From a virus: DNA of 64,000 nucleotides. Shown piece by piece: positions 36,474 through 45,838 of the stretch. The position numbers and the translations under genes were made by a program. Location of the stretch: positions 1 to 64,000 of IMG/VR virus record IMGVR_UViG_3300034284_000578. One strand, given 5' to 3'. The notes under the pieces were generated by a model. It worked only from the letters and a program-made list of their open reading frames with translations. It searched no databases and was not told the origin of the DNA. Positions within the stretch are counted from its first letter, which is position 1; every line of letters starts with the position of its first letter.

Positions 36474-37223
36474 ATGTATTTTAATAAACTAGGAACAACA
36501 GATTATCAAGGAACAACCATACCGGACATATTAAAGCGGGTGGTGGTTTCTGATCCTAATGTTTTAAATACAGATTTATTTGAAAAATACGACATCACTG
36601 AAGGTGAAACCCCCGAAAGTCTGTCTTTTAATTACTATGGCAAAGTTGATTACTATTGGGTAATAATGTTGTTGAACAACATCAAGAGTAGATATTTTGA
36701 TTGGCCTATGTCTTCCCAAGAATTGGGACAATATATTGAATCGAAATACGGAAATAAAAGTTCATTGTTTGTTAGCGACAATCAATTAATATCAAATCCT
36801 GTTCCTTTTTGCAACGCAAAATATGTGTTAAAAGGAACAACAGAATATCAAGTTTTAGGTTGTGACCGTGATTTGAATAAGTTGGAAGTTACCAAACTCT
36901 CCGATCCTGCTTCCGGAGATCCGACAATTGAAATAGATGACATATTAACTGTACTGGATAAAGATAAAAATTATTTATTTGGATTGTTTCCAGAAAAAAT
37001 AGTTTACGAAAATGCTTATAGTCTTCATCATTTTAATTTTTCAGATGAAAGAAACAATAGAGTACTACTACAAAGTTATATTTCTGGAGTAATACCACCA
37101 GAAACAATTACAAATCAAGAATATGAAAATAACTTAAATGAAGCAAAAAGATCTATAACATTGATCAAACAGGAATACGTTTCATTGTTTGTAAACAACT
37201 TTAAAACAATAGCACAGGGTTGA
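36474..37223 (+). CDS. 53: gp53 baseplate wedge protein
   Basis: A 249-residue homologue of T4 gp53 (196), a wedge subunit that joins wedges to the hub. The family pattern EGETPESLSFNYYGKVDYYW, then VIMLLNNIKSRYFDWPMS is plain, with a LysM-like fold. The C-terminal half is extended compared with T4. The stop is one base before the next ATG. Confidence 0.88.
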   Translation: MYFNKLGTTDYQGTTIPDILKRVVVSDPNVLNTDLFEKYDITEGETPESLSFNYYGKVDYYWVIMLLNNIKSRYFDWPMSSQELGQYIESKYGNKSSLFVSDNQLISNPVPFCNAKYVLKGTTEYQVLGCDRDLNKLEVTKLSDPASGDPTIEIDDILTVLDKDKNYLFGLFPEKIVYENAYSLHHFNFSDERNNRVLLQSYISGVIPPETITNQEYENNLNEAKRSITLIKQEYVSLFVNNFKTIAQG

Positions 37224-37224
37224 T

Positions 37225-38520
37225 ATGGTTCATAACGTTATATTAACAAATAAACCTAACATTTTATTAAATGGTGTTGACATAACAGAAGTTACGCTGT
37301 CGCTAACTTTAACTGAAAGTTTGTTCGATCCTGTATTGAAAGGTAACATTGTTGCTTTAAATACTCCAAGCACAAATTTATATCAGATAACAGGCGCGCT
37401 CGGTGGACTAAATGAAATTCAGTTTTCATTTCATAGCACAACAAATGAAGAACCCGAAAAAGAAATAACATCCAAAGATTTTTATGTTTACAATATTGTT
37501 CCGGAAAGCACAGATGCTGGTTCTTCTCTTGTAAAAGTGACTGCTTATTTTGCAGCAAAACCTCTTTTTACAAATAATATAAGAATGGTTTCAAAAAATT
37601 ATAATGATACCATTTCAAACATAGTAAAATCTCTATGTAAAGAAATAGAGATAGAATGTAATGTTGAAGCGACTAAAGGTAAAATTAAAAGAGTTTTGAC
37701 TTATGAATCACCATTTGGACATATTGTAAATTTAAGCAAACAAGCAGTGTCTGAAAATAATCCTAAAGATGTAGATTACACATTTTATCAAGATATAGAT
37801 GGCAAGTATTGGTTTAAACCTATTTCTTTATTTAAAAAACAACCAGTAAAATGGAAATATAAACAGTTTTTACCATATCCAGAAATGACATTAGATGAGG
37901 TAAAATATTCAATTTTGCGCCATTCTTGTGATTCATTTTCTCCAATACAAAATGCACTTCAAGGAATGTATTCTTCTGAAATAATTTCATTTGATACTAC
38001 AACTGGTGATTATTATTCCAAGACGCATGTGTACAATAAGGATAAGTATACTACTCTATCAGACAAACCAATATTAGATTTAAATGATAATGAAGAGTTT
38101 AAAAAAATAGCAAAAAGTGGTGTTGCAGTTCGAAGATTTACAAAACAAAGATTTTTACACGATCCTTCGGAAGAGGAATCGGGACAAGATGGAGTTGGTT
38201 TACAAGACGATTGGGTTGGGAATCGCATGGCATCTATGCAAAATATGGATCAAAGCATTGTGTATTTAAATGTTCCCGGTAACAGTGAAATGAAAGTTGG
38301 TGATTTAATTGAGGTTAGAAAACTTGTAAACGAATCTCTTATTGAAGAATCTGGTGAAAATTTAAAAGAAAAAGATGTATTGGGTACTGGTGTTTTCTTA
38401 ATCACCACTATTTCTCATGATATTGGATTAAAGAGTGGTGGTCCGTCCGATGCTTTGTCAGCAACATATATTATGCGAATTAAAGCAGTAAAAGATTCTA
38501 AGGGAGACGAATATGCCTAA
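37225..38520 (+). CDS. gp27-like baseplate hub protein
   Basis: A 431-residue protein (T4 gp27: 391). It has the phage hub fold: N-terminal tube-like strands (NGVDITEVTLSLTLTESLFD), a middle region DYTFYQDIDGKYWFKPISLF and a C-terminal barrel (YLNVPGNSEMKVGDLIEVRK). It lies directly before the OB-fold spike gene with an 8-base overlap, matching a gp27-gp5 hub-spike pair. Identity is by fold pattern and position. Confidence 0.75.
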   Translation: MVHNVILTNKPNILLNGVDITEVTLSLTLTESLFDPVLKGNIVALNTPSTNLYQITGALGGLNEIQFSFHSTTNEEPEKEITSKDFYVYNIVPESTDAGSSLVKVTAYFAAKPLFTNNIRMVSKNYNDTISNIVKSLCKEIEIECNVEATKGKIKRVLTYESPFGHIVNLSKQAVSENNPKDVDYTFYQDIDGKYWFKPISLFKKQPVKWKYKQFLPYPEMTLDEVKYSILRHSCDSFSPIQNALQGMYSSEIISFDTTTGDYYSKTHVYNKDKYTTLSDKPILDLNDNEEFKKIAKSGVAVRRFTKQRFLHDPSEEESGQDGVGLQDDWVGNRMASMQNMDQSIVYLNVPGNSEMKVGDLIEVRKLVNESLIEESGENLKEKDVLGTGVFLITTISHDIGLKSGGPSDALSATYIMRIKAVKDSKGDEYA

Positions 38521-39349
38521 TGATCATTTGGGTGATCCCAGTTTTAGATGGTGGTGGGGATGTGTAGAAGATAGAATAGATCCTTTACAAAAAGGAAGAG
38601 TCCGAGTACGCATCCACAGTTATCACAGTCCATTTAAAAAGGATATTCCCACCGATGCTTTACCTTGGGCTGAAGTAATTCAACCAGCAACAACAGGTAA
38701 TACCCCACAAGGTGCTCCAGTTGGGTTAGTCGAAGGGTTATGGGTCTTTGGATTTTTTAAAGATGGTGTTGAGTGCCAACAACCAGTTGTGCTAGGTTGG
38801 TTGCCCACTTTACCGGAAAATCCACCAAAAGAAGAAACTTCAGGTTCTGATACTTTACAACAAAAAGATTCAGAGGGAGAAACGTTCCAAAAAAATTATG
38901 GAGATGGGTTTAGAGATCCAAGAAAACAAGAAGATTTAAAAAACTTTCCATCAAAAGAAGTTAAAAGAGAATACCCATTTGGTAAAGGAAAGAAAACTAA
39001 AGACCGCGGTGTTCAATTAACAGAACAAGAACCAAAAAAACAAACGGATCGTTTTGGTAGAGCCATTGCTATAAATGATGCGACTAAAATTAAAGATACA
39101 ATTATTGGATTGAAGAAATTAAAAAGACCAGAAGGACTTTACGATCAAGCGTATGTTGCTGATATTGAAGTAGAAGAAGAATTTAAGTGTGGTGTTGTTA
39201 ACTTAAATGGTAAAAATACTGGCACTTTAAGTGGATTGGGTTCTGGTGATAATTCTGTAAAAAGTAGCATGGAGTCTTCTAAATTTGATAATTGGAAACT
39301 AGTAAAAGAAGAACCGCTGAATAGTGCAAATAAAAAGATTTTAGGATAA
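38513..39349 (+). CDS. 5: gp5 N-terminal (OB-fold) spike protein without lysozyme domain
   Basis: A 278-residue protein beginning with the gp5 OB domain: WWWGCVEDRIDPLQKGRVRV, then PWAEVIQPATTGNTPQGAP and VGLVEGLWVFGFF. T4 gp5 continues with a lysozyme domain and a beta-helix; here no lysozyme motif follows, only a Lys/Glu-rich linker with DRFGRAIAIND. The beta-helix is encoded by the next gene. Peptidoglycan breach must rely on another protein. Confidence 0.8.
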   Translation: MPNDHLGDPSFRWWWGCVEDRIDPLQKGRVRVRIHSYHSPFKKDIPTDALPWAEVIQPATTGNTPQGAPVGLVEGLWVFGFFKDGVECQQPVVLGWLPTLPENPPKEETSGSDTLQQKDSEGETFQKNYGDGFRDPRKQEDLKNFPSKEVKREYPFGKGKKTKDRGVQLTEQEPKKQTDRFGRAIAINDATKIKDTIIGLKKLKRPEGLYDQAYVADIEVEEEFKCGVVNLNGKNTGTLSGLGSGDNSVKSSMESSKFDNWKLVKEEPLNSANKKILG

Positions 39350-39353
39350 TAAT

Positions 39354-40958
39354 ATGTCTAATTGCGATGATAATTTAAAACCAACAGAATCAACTACCAG
39401 CACTTCTGGTATTAGAAATAATAAACCATCCTCAATTTTACCCCAACGCGAGCGTACCCAAAGAACAACTATTACTAAAGGGCAAAAAGTAACCGGAGGA
39501 ATAACTGCCGCAGATTTAACAGAAGATGGAACTGTTGGTGCTTCTTCCGGTTCTGCTAGTGGCGGTGGTGGTGCAGGACAAACTACATCTAAAGGTGGAG
39601 TTACTGGTAGTTCATCCCAAGCGCAAGCATCGGCTGCACCAGCAAAAACAAAAGAAGAAATACAAAAAGAAAAACAAAAGAAAAACGACGACGAACAAGT
39701 AACGCAATCGAATAAACAATGGACTCAACCAGAAACTGAACACGGCAGGAAACAAGGCGAAGAAATAGAAGGTAAAGATTTATACCCAAATCAAGAAAAG
39801 AAAAGCAAAGAATTTAAACCAGTATCAATATATCCATTTAATAAAACATATCAAACTGAAAGCGGCCACGTATTCGAAACCGATGATACTCCCGGTAGCG
39901 AAAGACTATCCGTTTTTCATCGTTCTGGTACAAATTTAGAAGTTTATCCTAATGGTGATTTCGTAGAGCAGCATGTGAGAGATAGTTATTTTCATGTTTT
40001 TCGAGACCAATATGTTCACTTGGGTGGATATTCTAGCGTAACCGTTGATAAGGGATTAAAGATTCTTATAAATGATGACGAAGAAGAAAACAGTAAAGAA
40101 GAAAATGTAAATTTTGATATTCATGTAGCGGGAAATGCAAATGTAAACATTTATATTCATAAAGGAAATATGAATGTTTCTTTGGTTGAAGGTGACGCAA
40201 ATATTCGTTTGAACAAAGGTGACGTAAATATACGTCAAGACAAAGGAAATTATAACCACACCGTTGCCGGCGATTACAATTTAGAAGTTGGTGGTCATAT
40301 GCACGTTGTGGTTGCAGGCGATGTAGTTAACGAAATAGGAGGGAACAGGGATGAAAGAATTGATGGGGAATTTGATCAAAAGTATCTGTCAAACTCTTCA
40401 GGCTATTTGGGCGAATATTTGTTGGGGGATAAAAGAACTTATGTCGGCGGAAATCAAATAACCGAAGTCAATGGTAATATTAACGAAAAAGGACAACACA
40501 AAAAACAAGAGTTACAATCTCAAGAAAAATCAATTTATGGTTCTTTTGTTACTAAAACTGGTGGTAATTGGTGGTTAGCATCAACCGCAAGTATACAAAT
40601 TGATGGACTTTCGGAAATTACAATTAAAGCAAAAAAGAGCATGGACATATTTGGTGCAGAATATACTGGTAAATTTAGATTGTATTCTGGAAATAGTCTA
40701 GAAATAATAGGTGAAAAATTTACAGTATTAAGATCTGCAACGGATAAAATAGAGCTAAAAACACCTAAAGATGTAACTCTAAAAACTCCATTGTTATACA
40801 AACCAGACGACAAAAAAGCACCACCATTCTCACCAGATCCAAAACCAATTAATTTGGATAATCCAAGTCAGTACGAAACTGCTAAACCATCGGAAACAGA
40901 ATCATTTATGAAAAATAACAAGAAAGAATGGACACCAACTGGCGCCAAAAATTCATAA
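39354..40958 (+). CDS. gp5 C-terminal type beta-helix spike protein
   Basis: A 534-residue protein. Residues 1-150 are disordered and rich in Ser, Gly, Lys and Gln. Residues about 200-400 are short repeats (NVNIYIHKGNMNVSLVEGDA, then NIRLNKGDVNIRQDKGNYNH) with a VxVxGxxxxxV-like period, the triple-stranded beta-helix of tail spikes. The C-terminus has LKTPKDVTLKTPLL. It is probably the membrane-piercing needle partner of the OB-fold protein. Confidence 0.78.
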   Translation: MSNCDDNLKPTESTTSTSGIRNNKPSSILPQRERTQRTTITKGQKVTGGITAADLTEDGTVGASSGSASGGGGAGQTTSKGGVTGSSSQAQASAAPAKTKEEIQKEKQKKNDDEQVTQSNKQWTQPETEHGRKQGEEIEGKDLYPNQEKKSKEFKPVSIYPFNKTYQTESGHVFETDDTPGSERLSVFHRSGTNLEVYPNGDFVEQHVRDSYFHVFRDQYVHLGGYSSVTVDKGLKILINDDEEENSKEENVNFDIHVAGNANVNIYIHKGNMNVSLVEGDANIRLNKGDVNIRQDKGNYNHTVAGDYNLEVGGHMHVVVAGDVVNEIGGNRDERIDGEFDQKYLSNSSGYLGEYLLGDKRTYVGGNQITEVNGNINEKGQHKKQELQSQEKSIYGSFVTKTGGNWWLASTASIQIDGLSEITIKAKKSMDIFGAEYTGKFRLYSGNSLEIIGEKFTVLRSATDKIELKTPKDVTLKTPLLYKPDDKKAPPFSPDPKPINLDNPSQYETAKPSETESFMKNNKKEWTPTGAKNS

Positions 40959-40961
40959 ATA
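40954..40961 (+). promoter_or_regulatory. Late-promoter-like element
   Basis: CATAAATA (7 of 8), overlapping the stop of the spike gene, 28 bases before the ATG at 40990. Confidence 0.5.
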
Positions 40962-40989
40962 GAGGCACGCACTTTACTGGGATATTCTT

Positions 40990-41628
40990 ATGTTTTCAAT
41001 ATTCAAATCAATCAGTCCTGAAATGTGGTATGCTGCTGGTGTTTCCATCATATCCTTTGCTATGGGAATTAGTTTTGCATTACTAAAGTTATTAAAAAAT
41101 ACAAAAAATAAAAAACATACATTGTTTTCCAACAATGGCACAGATTTTACAAAGTTACACACACAAGTAAATGAAGTTTTAACCGAGGTGAGAATACAAT
41201 TAGACTGTGCAAGAGCATATATTGCACAATTTCATAATGGTGGTGATTTCTTTAGCGGGGAAAGCATATTAAAGTTTTCCATAACACATGAATCTTGCTC
41301 TTTGGGTGTAGAACAAACCATAGATCAACAACAAGGAGTATTGTTGACTAGATTTATAGAAAAACTTAAAATATTACAAGAAGATGAAGCCAGAATAATT
41401 TTTACAAATACATTAACAGATAGTCATTTTAAAGGATTTATGGAAGCACGAAATACAATTGCATTTGTATTAGTTCCTTTAAAGAAAGATACCAGTCTAT
41501 CTCCATATGGTTATATTTGTGCTGAATGGTGTTCTTGGAATCATGCAGAACAAATAAATGCTGATTTTGTTCTAAATTTTCTTAAAAAAGACATACGAAT
41601 CTTAAATACTTTACTGATTAAACACTAA
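40990..41628 (+). CDS. Membrane-anchored GAF-like protein
   Basis: A 212-residue protein. One membrane helix spans about residues 11-33 (MWYAAGVSIISFAMGISFAL). The soluble part has CARAYIAQFHNGGDFFSGES and FVLVPLKKDTSLSPYGYICA, the pattern of a GAF-like sensory fold. Similar proteins occur in marine T4-like baseplate regions. Its role in the virion or in the host membrane is unknown. It ends at the gp25 start. Confidence 0.62.
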   Translation: MFSIFKSISPEMWYAAGVSIISFAMGISFALLKLLKNTKNKKHTLFSNNGTDFTKLHTQVNEVLTEVRIQLDCARAYIAQFHNGGDFFSGESILKFSITHESCSLGVEQTIDQQQGVLLTRFIEKLKILQEDEARIIFTNTLTDSHFKGFMEARNTIAFVLVPLKKDTSLSPYGYICAEWCSWNHAEQINADFVLNFLKKDIRILNTLLIKH

Positions 41629-42023
41629 TGGCAAAAATCAAAATAACAGATTTAAGTAACGATTTTACCAGCAACCCAATAACTGGTGATATATCCGTTA
41701 AAAAGGATCTGGATGCAGTAAAGCAAAGTTTGCGTAATTTGATGTTTTTGAAAAAGTTTGATAAACCATTTGATCCACTAATAGATGTGGGATTAAATGA
41801 GGTATTGTTTGAAAATTTCCCAGATGCAATTTTATCTGATATTATTACAAAAAAAGTAGAATATATAATTTCGAAATATGAAACACGAGCATTATTGCAA
41901 AAGGTAGAAGTACAAAACTTTGACGACAAAAATTTGCTGCAAATAGACATAACTTTTACTTTAAGAAATGAAGATCAAAGCACTCCACAGAGTCTACAAA
42001 TAAATCTTGAGAGGATCAGATGA
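41628..42023 (+). CDS. 25: gp25-like baseplate wedge protein
   Basis: A 131-residue homologue of T4 gp25 (132), the wedge protein from which the sheath grows. It has DVGLNEVLFENFPDAILSDI, then KYETRALLQKVEVQNFDDKN; the usual EPR motif reads ETR. The C-terminus LQIDITFTLRNEDQSTPQSL gives the last strands that link to gp6. It overlaps both neighbours. Confidence 0.88.
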   Translation: MAKIKITDLSNDFTSNPITGDISVKKDLDAVKQSLRNLMFLKKFDKPFDPLIDVGLNEVLFENFPDAILSDIITKKVEYIISKYETRALLQKVEVQNFDDKNLLQIDITFTLRNEDQSTPQSLQINLERIR

Positions 42024-43906
42024 ACCCAGATTTTTCAAAATTAGATTATAATGATATTAAACAAAATTTAATATCATTCTTAAAAACACAAGACAAGTTT
42101 AATGGCTATAATTTTGAGGGTTCTACTCTAAACATTCTTTTAGATATTTTAGCATACAACACACATTATCAATCATTATACAACAATATAACATTTAATG
42201 AAGCCTTTTTGGATACAGCGCAAAAAAGATCATCAGTTGTTTCTATTGCAAAAAATTTAGGATATACTCCAACTTCAACAACTTCAGCAACATGCTCAGT
42301 AGAAGTTAGTCGCCCCGCAAGTAATGGAATGTTGGATAGTTATGTTTTGGAAAAATATACTGCGTTTAAAGTAAATAAAGACACTTCTGTTTACTATTTT
42401 TATAATTTAAATGACGCTCTATTCACCGAAGCCGAAAAGGCTGAGGATGGCACAGTAACAACATTTTCAACAGGTGCAATTAATTTAAAAGAAGGAATAT
42501 TGCGTACAGTCAATTATGTAATTGATGGTTCCAATCCTTTCAAAAAAATAACACTAAGAAGCACAAAAGTAGACGTAAGCACAATAACTGTAACAGTACA
42601 AAGAAGTGTAACGGATGCTTCGGGTTCTTCTGATGTCTGGAGTGAAGCATCAAATATTACAGAAATAGATGGTAACTCTAATGTTTATTTCCTAGAAGAA
42701 GGACCTGATGAGTATTATAGAATATACTTTGGAGATGGAGTAATAGGAAAAAGATTAACAGAAGGTAACTTAGTTACAATTACATTCTTAGAAAGTTCTG
42801 GTTCTGAAGCAAATGGTATTGGTATTAATGATGACGTTCTTTCTAGAGTGTTCACATCTCCTGCTTTAAGTGATGCCACTATAGCCGTAGTAACACCCTC
42901 ATTTGGTGGTTCTGAAAGAGAAACAATACAATCTATTAAATATAAAGCACCAAAGGCATTTACAGCACAAGAAAGAGCAGTAACTGCAAACGATTATTCT
43001 GTTTTACTACAAAAAGATTTTGGTTTCATTAAATCAATAAAGTGTTGGGGTGGAGAAGAAAATGATCCACCATTTTATGGTAAAGTTTTTATTGCTATAA
43101 AACCAGAAAACCGGGCCGCTTTAACCCAAACCGAAAAAAATACAATTCTAAAGGGATTATCTAGAGACAGATCTGTTGTTGGTATAATTCCTGAGATTGT
43201 GGACCCAAACATCATTTACTTAATAATTAATTGCGATGCGAAAATTGACATAATTAAAAATAAAGGTTCTATAGAGCAACTTAAAACTAAAATTAAAACA
43301 GCAATAAACAATTACATCATAGACAATTTAGATGTTTTTGATGCCGATTTAATTTCAAATGAATTGGAAAGAACTATTTTGGATATCGATAGTTCCATTT
43401 TAAGTGCAACAATAACACCGCAATTAGAATATCGTTTAGCTCCAGTTTATAACATAAAACAAAATTACACAATAAAATTACAAAACAGATTGGTAAGAAG
43501 TGATTCTATAGAAAAACCAAATATTCAATCTTCGTTGTTTAATTGTCTTGATTATAAAAATGTAATTCGTTCGTGTAGAATATACGATGATGGTATTGGT
43601 AATTTGTACATTTCATTTGTGCAAGAAGGAAAAGAGTACTCTTTAGGTGCTTTGCAAAATATTGATTTAAGTTTGTCTGGTAATTTACCAGAAGCAATTG
43701 GAACTGTAGATTACACAACAGGCAAATTGCAATTAAATAATTTTAAACCACTTAGTTCTACAAATTCAATAATAAAATTCTTTGCAAATGTTTATGATTC
43801 TGATGTATTTGTAAACCCAGATACTATATTAAGTATTGATCAAGCAGATGTAAATTCAGTTGTAATAAATCTAGTAGAAAGCGCATTTAGAAAACCAATT
43901 AAATGA
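42020..43906 (+). CDS. 6: gp6 baseplate wedge protein
   Basis: A 628-residue homologue of T4 gp6 (660), the wedge core that forms the baseplate ring. The N-terminus PDFSKLDYNDIKQNLISFLK and STLNILLDILAYNTHYQSLY is the family signature; a J-like middle domain has YRIYFGDGVIGKRLTEGNLV. ATGA overlaps join it to gp25 and the next gene. Confidence 0.9.
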   Translation: MNPDFSKLDYNDIKQNLISFLKTQDKFNGYNFEGSTLNILLDILAYNTHYQSLYNNITFNEAFLDTAQKRSSVVSIAKNLGYTPTSTTSATCSVEVSRPASNGMLDSYVLEKYTAFKVNKDTSVYYFYNLNDALFTEAEKAEDGTVTTFSTGAINLKEGILRTVNYVIDGSNPFKKITLRSTKVDVSTITVTVQRSVTDASGSSDVWSEASNITEIDGNSNVYFLEEGPDEYYRIYFGDGVIGKRLTEGNLVTITFLESSGSEANGIGINDDVLSRVFTSPALSDATIAVVTPSFGGSERETIQSIKYKAPKAFTAQERAVTANDYSVLLQKDFGFIKSIKCWGGEENDPPFYGKVFIAIKPENRAALTQTEKNTILKGLSRDRSVVGIIPEIVDPNIIYLIINCDAKIDIIKNKGSIEQLKTKIKTAINNYIIDNLDVFDADLISNELERTILDIDSSILSATITPQLEYRLAPVYNIKQNYTIKLQNRLVRSDSIEKPNIQSSLFNCLDYKNVIRSCRIYDDGIGNLYISFVQEGKEYSLGALQNIDLSLSGNLPEAIGTVDYTTGKLQLNNFKPLSSTNSIIKFFANVYDSDVFVNPDTILSIDQADVNSVVINLVESAFRKPIK

Positions 43907-45834
43907 TAGAATTACTACTAAAAACACCAATAAATAACGACATCGTTTTTTCTGATGTCATTACTATAAACTATGAAGTAAGAGACACCAGTGGTGTATT
44001 TTCTAAAGTTGTTTTTGAAGTCAACAATCAAGTAATTGAAAAGACTGCACGTATAGATGTATTTCAAATTCAATTACCTGAAGGTGAATACATTCTAACT
44101 TGCTATGTTAAAAACAAATACAATAAAGAGATATTAGAGACAAGAAAAACAATATCTGTATCTACAAAACCAATAACTTTAGAACTAAAAAATAAACTAT
44201 CTTCTGTTGTAAGTTCAAGCATACCAGATTTTTTGGAACAAGATTATCAAACTTTTGTTGATTTTATCAAGTATTATTACATTTGGTTGGAATCTACAAA
44301 AAATGTAAATTTAATCCCACACACATTAGAACAATATTTTGATGTTGACACAATACCTCCGGAATTAGTTGATCGTTTTCAAGAAACATATTTAAGCACA
44401 TTTCCAAAACAATTTTCAATAGATAGAGAAACCGGAAATGCTCCGGATGTTACAAAAGTATTAAAAAGAATAAAAGACTTTTATTCCAAAAAAGGAACTG
44501 AAGATTCTTTTAGATTTTTGTTTAGAGTGATGTTTGATACGGAAATAACTTTTACGTATCCTAGAGAAAAATTATTAAAAGCATCTGAAGCACAATGGGT
44601 AGTTCCAAAATTTATAAGAGCAAAAAATTTAAATGAAGAAGATGCTGCTTTACTAATTGGCACCGAACTTTATGTTTTAGATGAAAATGGTTCAAAGACA
44701 TTTTCTGCTATAATAGAAGATACGTATACATTTTACTATGCAAGTAATCCAATAACCACTTTAAATTTAATAAATGTAACTGGAAATTTAAATAGTTCTA
44801 AAGTTTACTATAGCAAAAATGTATTTGGAGTAATAGAGGAATATAGTATTGATTTGTATTCTATGATAATAGATTACTATCTTTATAAATGCCCGGATTC
44901 TTTTGGTTATCCAATATATGATTTTGAAGTTGGAATGATCGTTAATTTGGTTAATTTGGGGACTGCTATTTGGCTATTGTGTAATGGTGGTGAAACCGTG
45001 GAAGCAATAACAGAAGATGGATGCACTCCACTTTATGGAGGAATTATAGATCCAGAAAGAATAGATTTACCTAATCAAAATTTAAAGCACGAAGATTTTG
45101 GAGCAGGATTTGAAGCCCAAATTAGTAAAGTGAACGAAAAGGGCGAAATAGAAGAAATACAAATATTAGATCCTGGATTTAATTGGGGATTAAATGTAAA
45201 TGGATATGGCACGCAATTTACAGGTAAGCCTAATCCCAAAATTGAAAGTACTGACAGACTTTATGATTGCAGAATACGTTATGTTACTGGTTATTTGTTT
45301 ACTGGAACTGGGTTTTATAGAAGTAAAAAATCACTGTTAAGCCAAATGGGCATTCTTCAAGATAATTTTTATTATCAACAAAACTCATATGAAATTGGTT
45401 CTAACGTTAATTCTTACAAATTTTCTGACATTTTAAAACAAAATGTACATCCTGCGGGGTATAAGGCATTTTATCGATATGATGTTTTAGACAATATTAT
45501 TGAAAAACGCGAATTGACTACTTCTGAGCCGGGATCATTTGAATTGCGTTTTGGTTTTGATGAAGATGGAAATACACTTGGTTCTGATGTTTATGAAAAT
45601 ATCATACAGACTGAATTTCAAACCTTTTCCAATTTTGCAAATTTTAAAATTGGTTTAGAACCACCTGAAGTTACTGATCTAAATATACTGGAAGAAGAAA
45701 TTATATACACCACAGATTTAGAAATTTCAACAAATGATATTCCAGAAGATTCTGACGGTATAGAAGATTCTCCGTTAGTAATTCCAAATGAATTAACTTC
45801 ACCTCCCAGATCTACAACAAGTCCTATAGAATAA
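43903..45834 (+). CDS. Baseplate wedge/tail structural protein (gp7/gp8-like position)
   Basis: A 643-residue protein. An Ig-like N-terminal domain (about residues 1-95) is followed by IPDFLEQDYQTFVDFIKYYY, then VLKRIKDFYSKKGTEDSFRF, a pattern of large marine T4-like wedge proteins encoded right after gp6. The C-terminal part has DPGFNWGLNVNGYG-like strands. Which T4 wedge protein it replaces cannot be said. It overlaps gp6 and is followed by the giant fibre gene 4 bases later. Confidence 0.7.
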   Translation: MIELLLKTPINNDIVFSDVITINYEVRDTSGVFSKVVFEVNNQVIEKTARIDVFQIQLPEGEYILTCYVKNKYNKEILETRKTISVSTKPITLELKNKLSSVVSSSIPDFLEQDYQTFVDFIKYYYIWLESTKNVNLIPHTLEQYFDVDTIPPELVDRFQETYLSTFPKQFSIDRETGNAPDVTKVLKRIKDFYSKKGTEDSFRFLFRVMFDTEITFTYPREKLLKASEAQWVVPKFIRAKNLNEEDAALLIGTELYVLDENGSKTFSAIIEDTYTFYYASNPITTLNLINVTGNLNSSKVYYSKNVFGVIEEYSIDLYSMIIDYYLYKCPDSFGYPIYDFEVGMIVNLVNLGTAIWLLCNGGETVEAITEDGCTPLYGGIIDPERIDLPNQNLKHEDFGAGFEAQISKVNEKGEIEEIQILDPGFNWGLNVNGYGTQFTGKPNPKIESTDRLYDCRIRYVTGYLFTGTGFYRSKKSLLSQMGILQDNFYYQQNSYEIGSNVNSYKFSDILKQNVHPAGYKAFYRYDVLDNIIEKRELTTSEPGSFELRFGFDEDGNTLGSDVYENIIQTEFQTFSNFANFKIGLEPPEVTDLNILEEEIIYTTDLEISTNDIPEDSDGIEDSPLVIPNELTSPPRSTTSPIE

Positions 45835-45838
45835 AATT

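Noticed and set aside
41045-41110. A histidine-kinase or phytochrome reading of the GAF-like protein
   Set aside because: Only a membrane helix and a GAF-like pattern are visible; there is no kinase domain and no chromophore cysteine motif.
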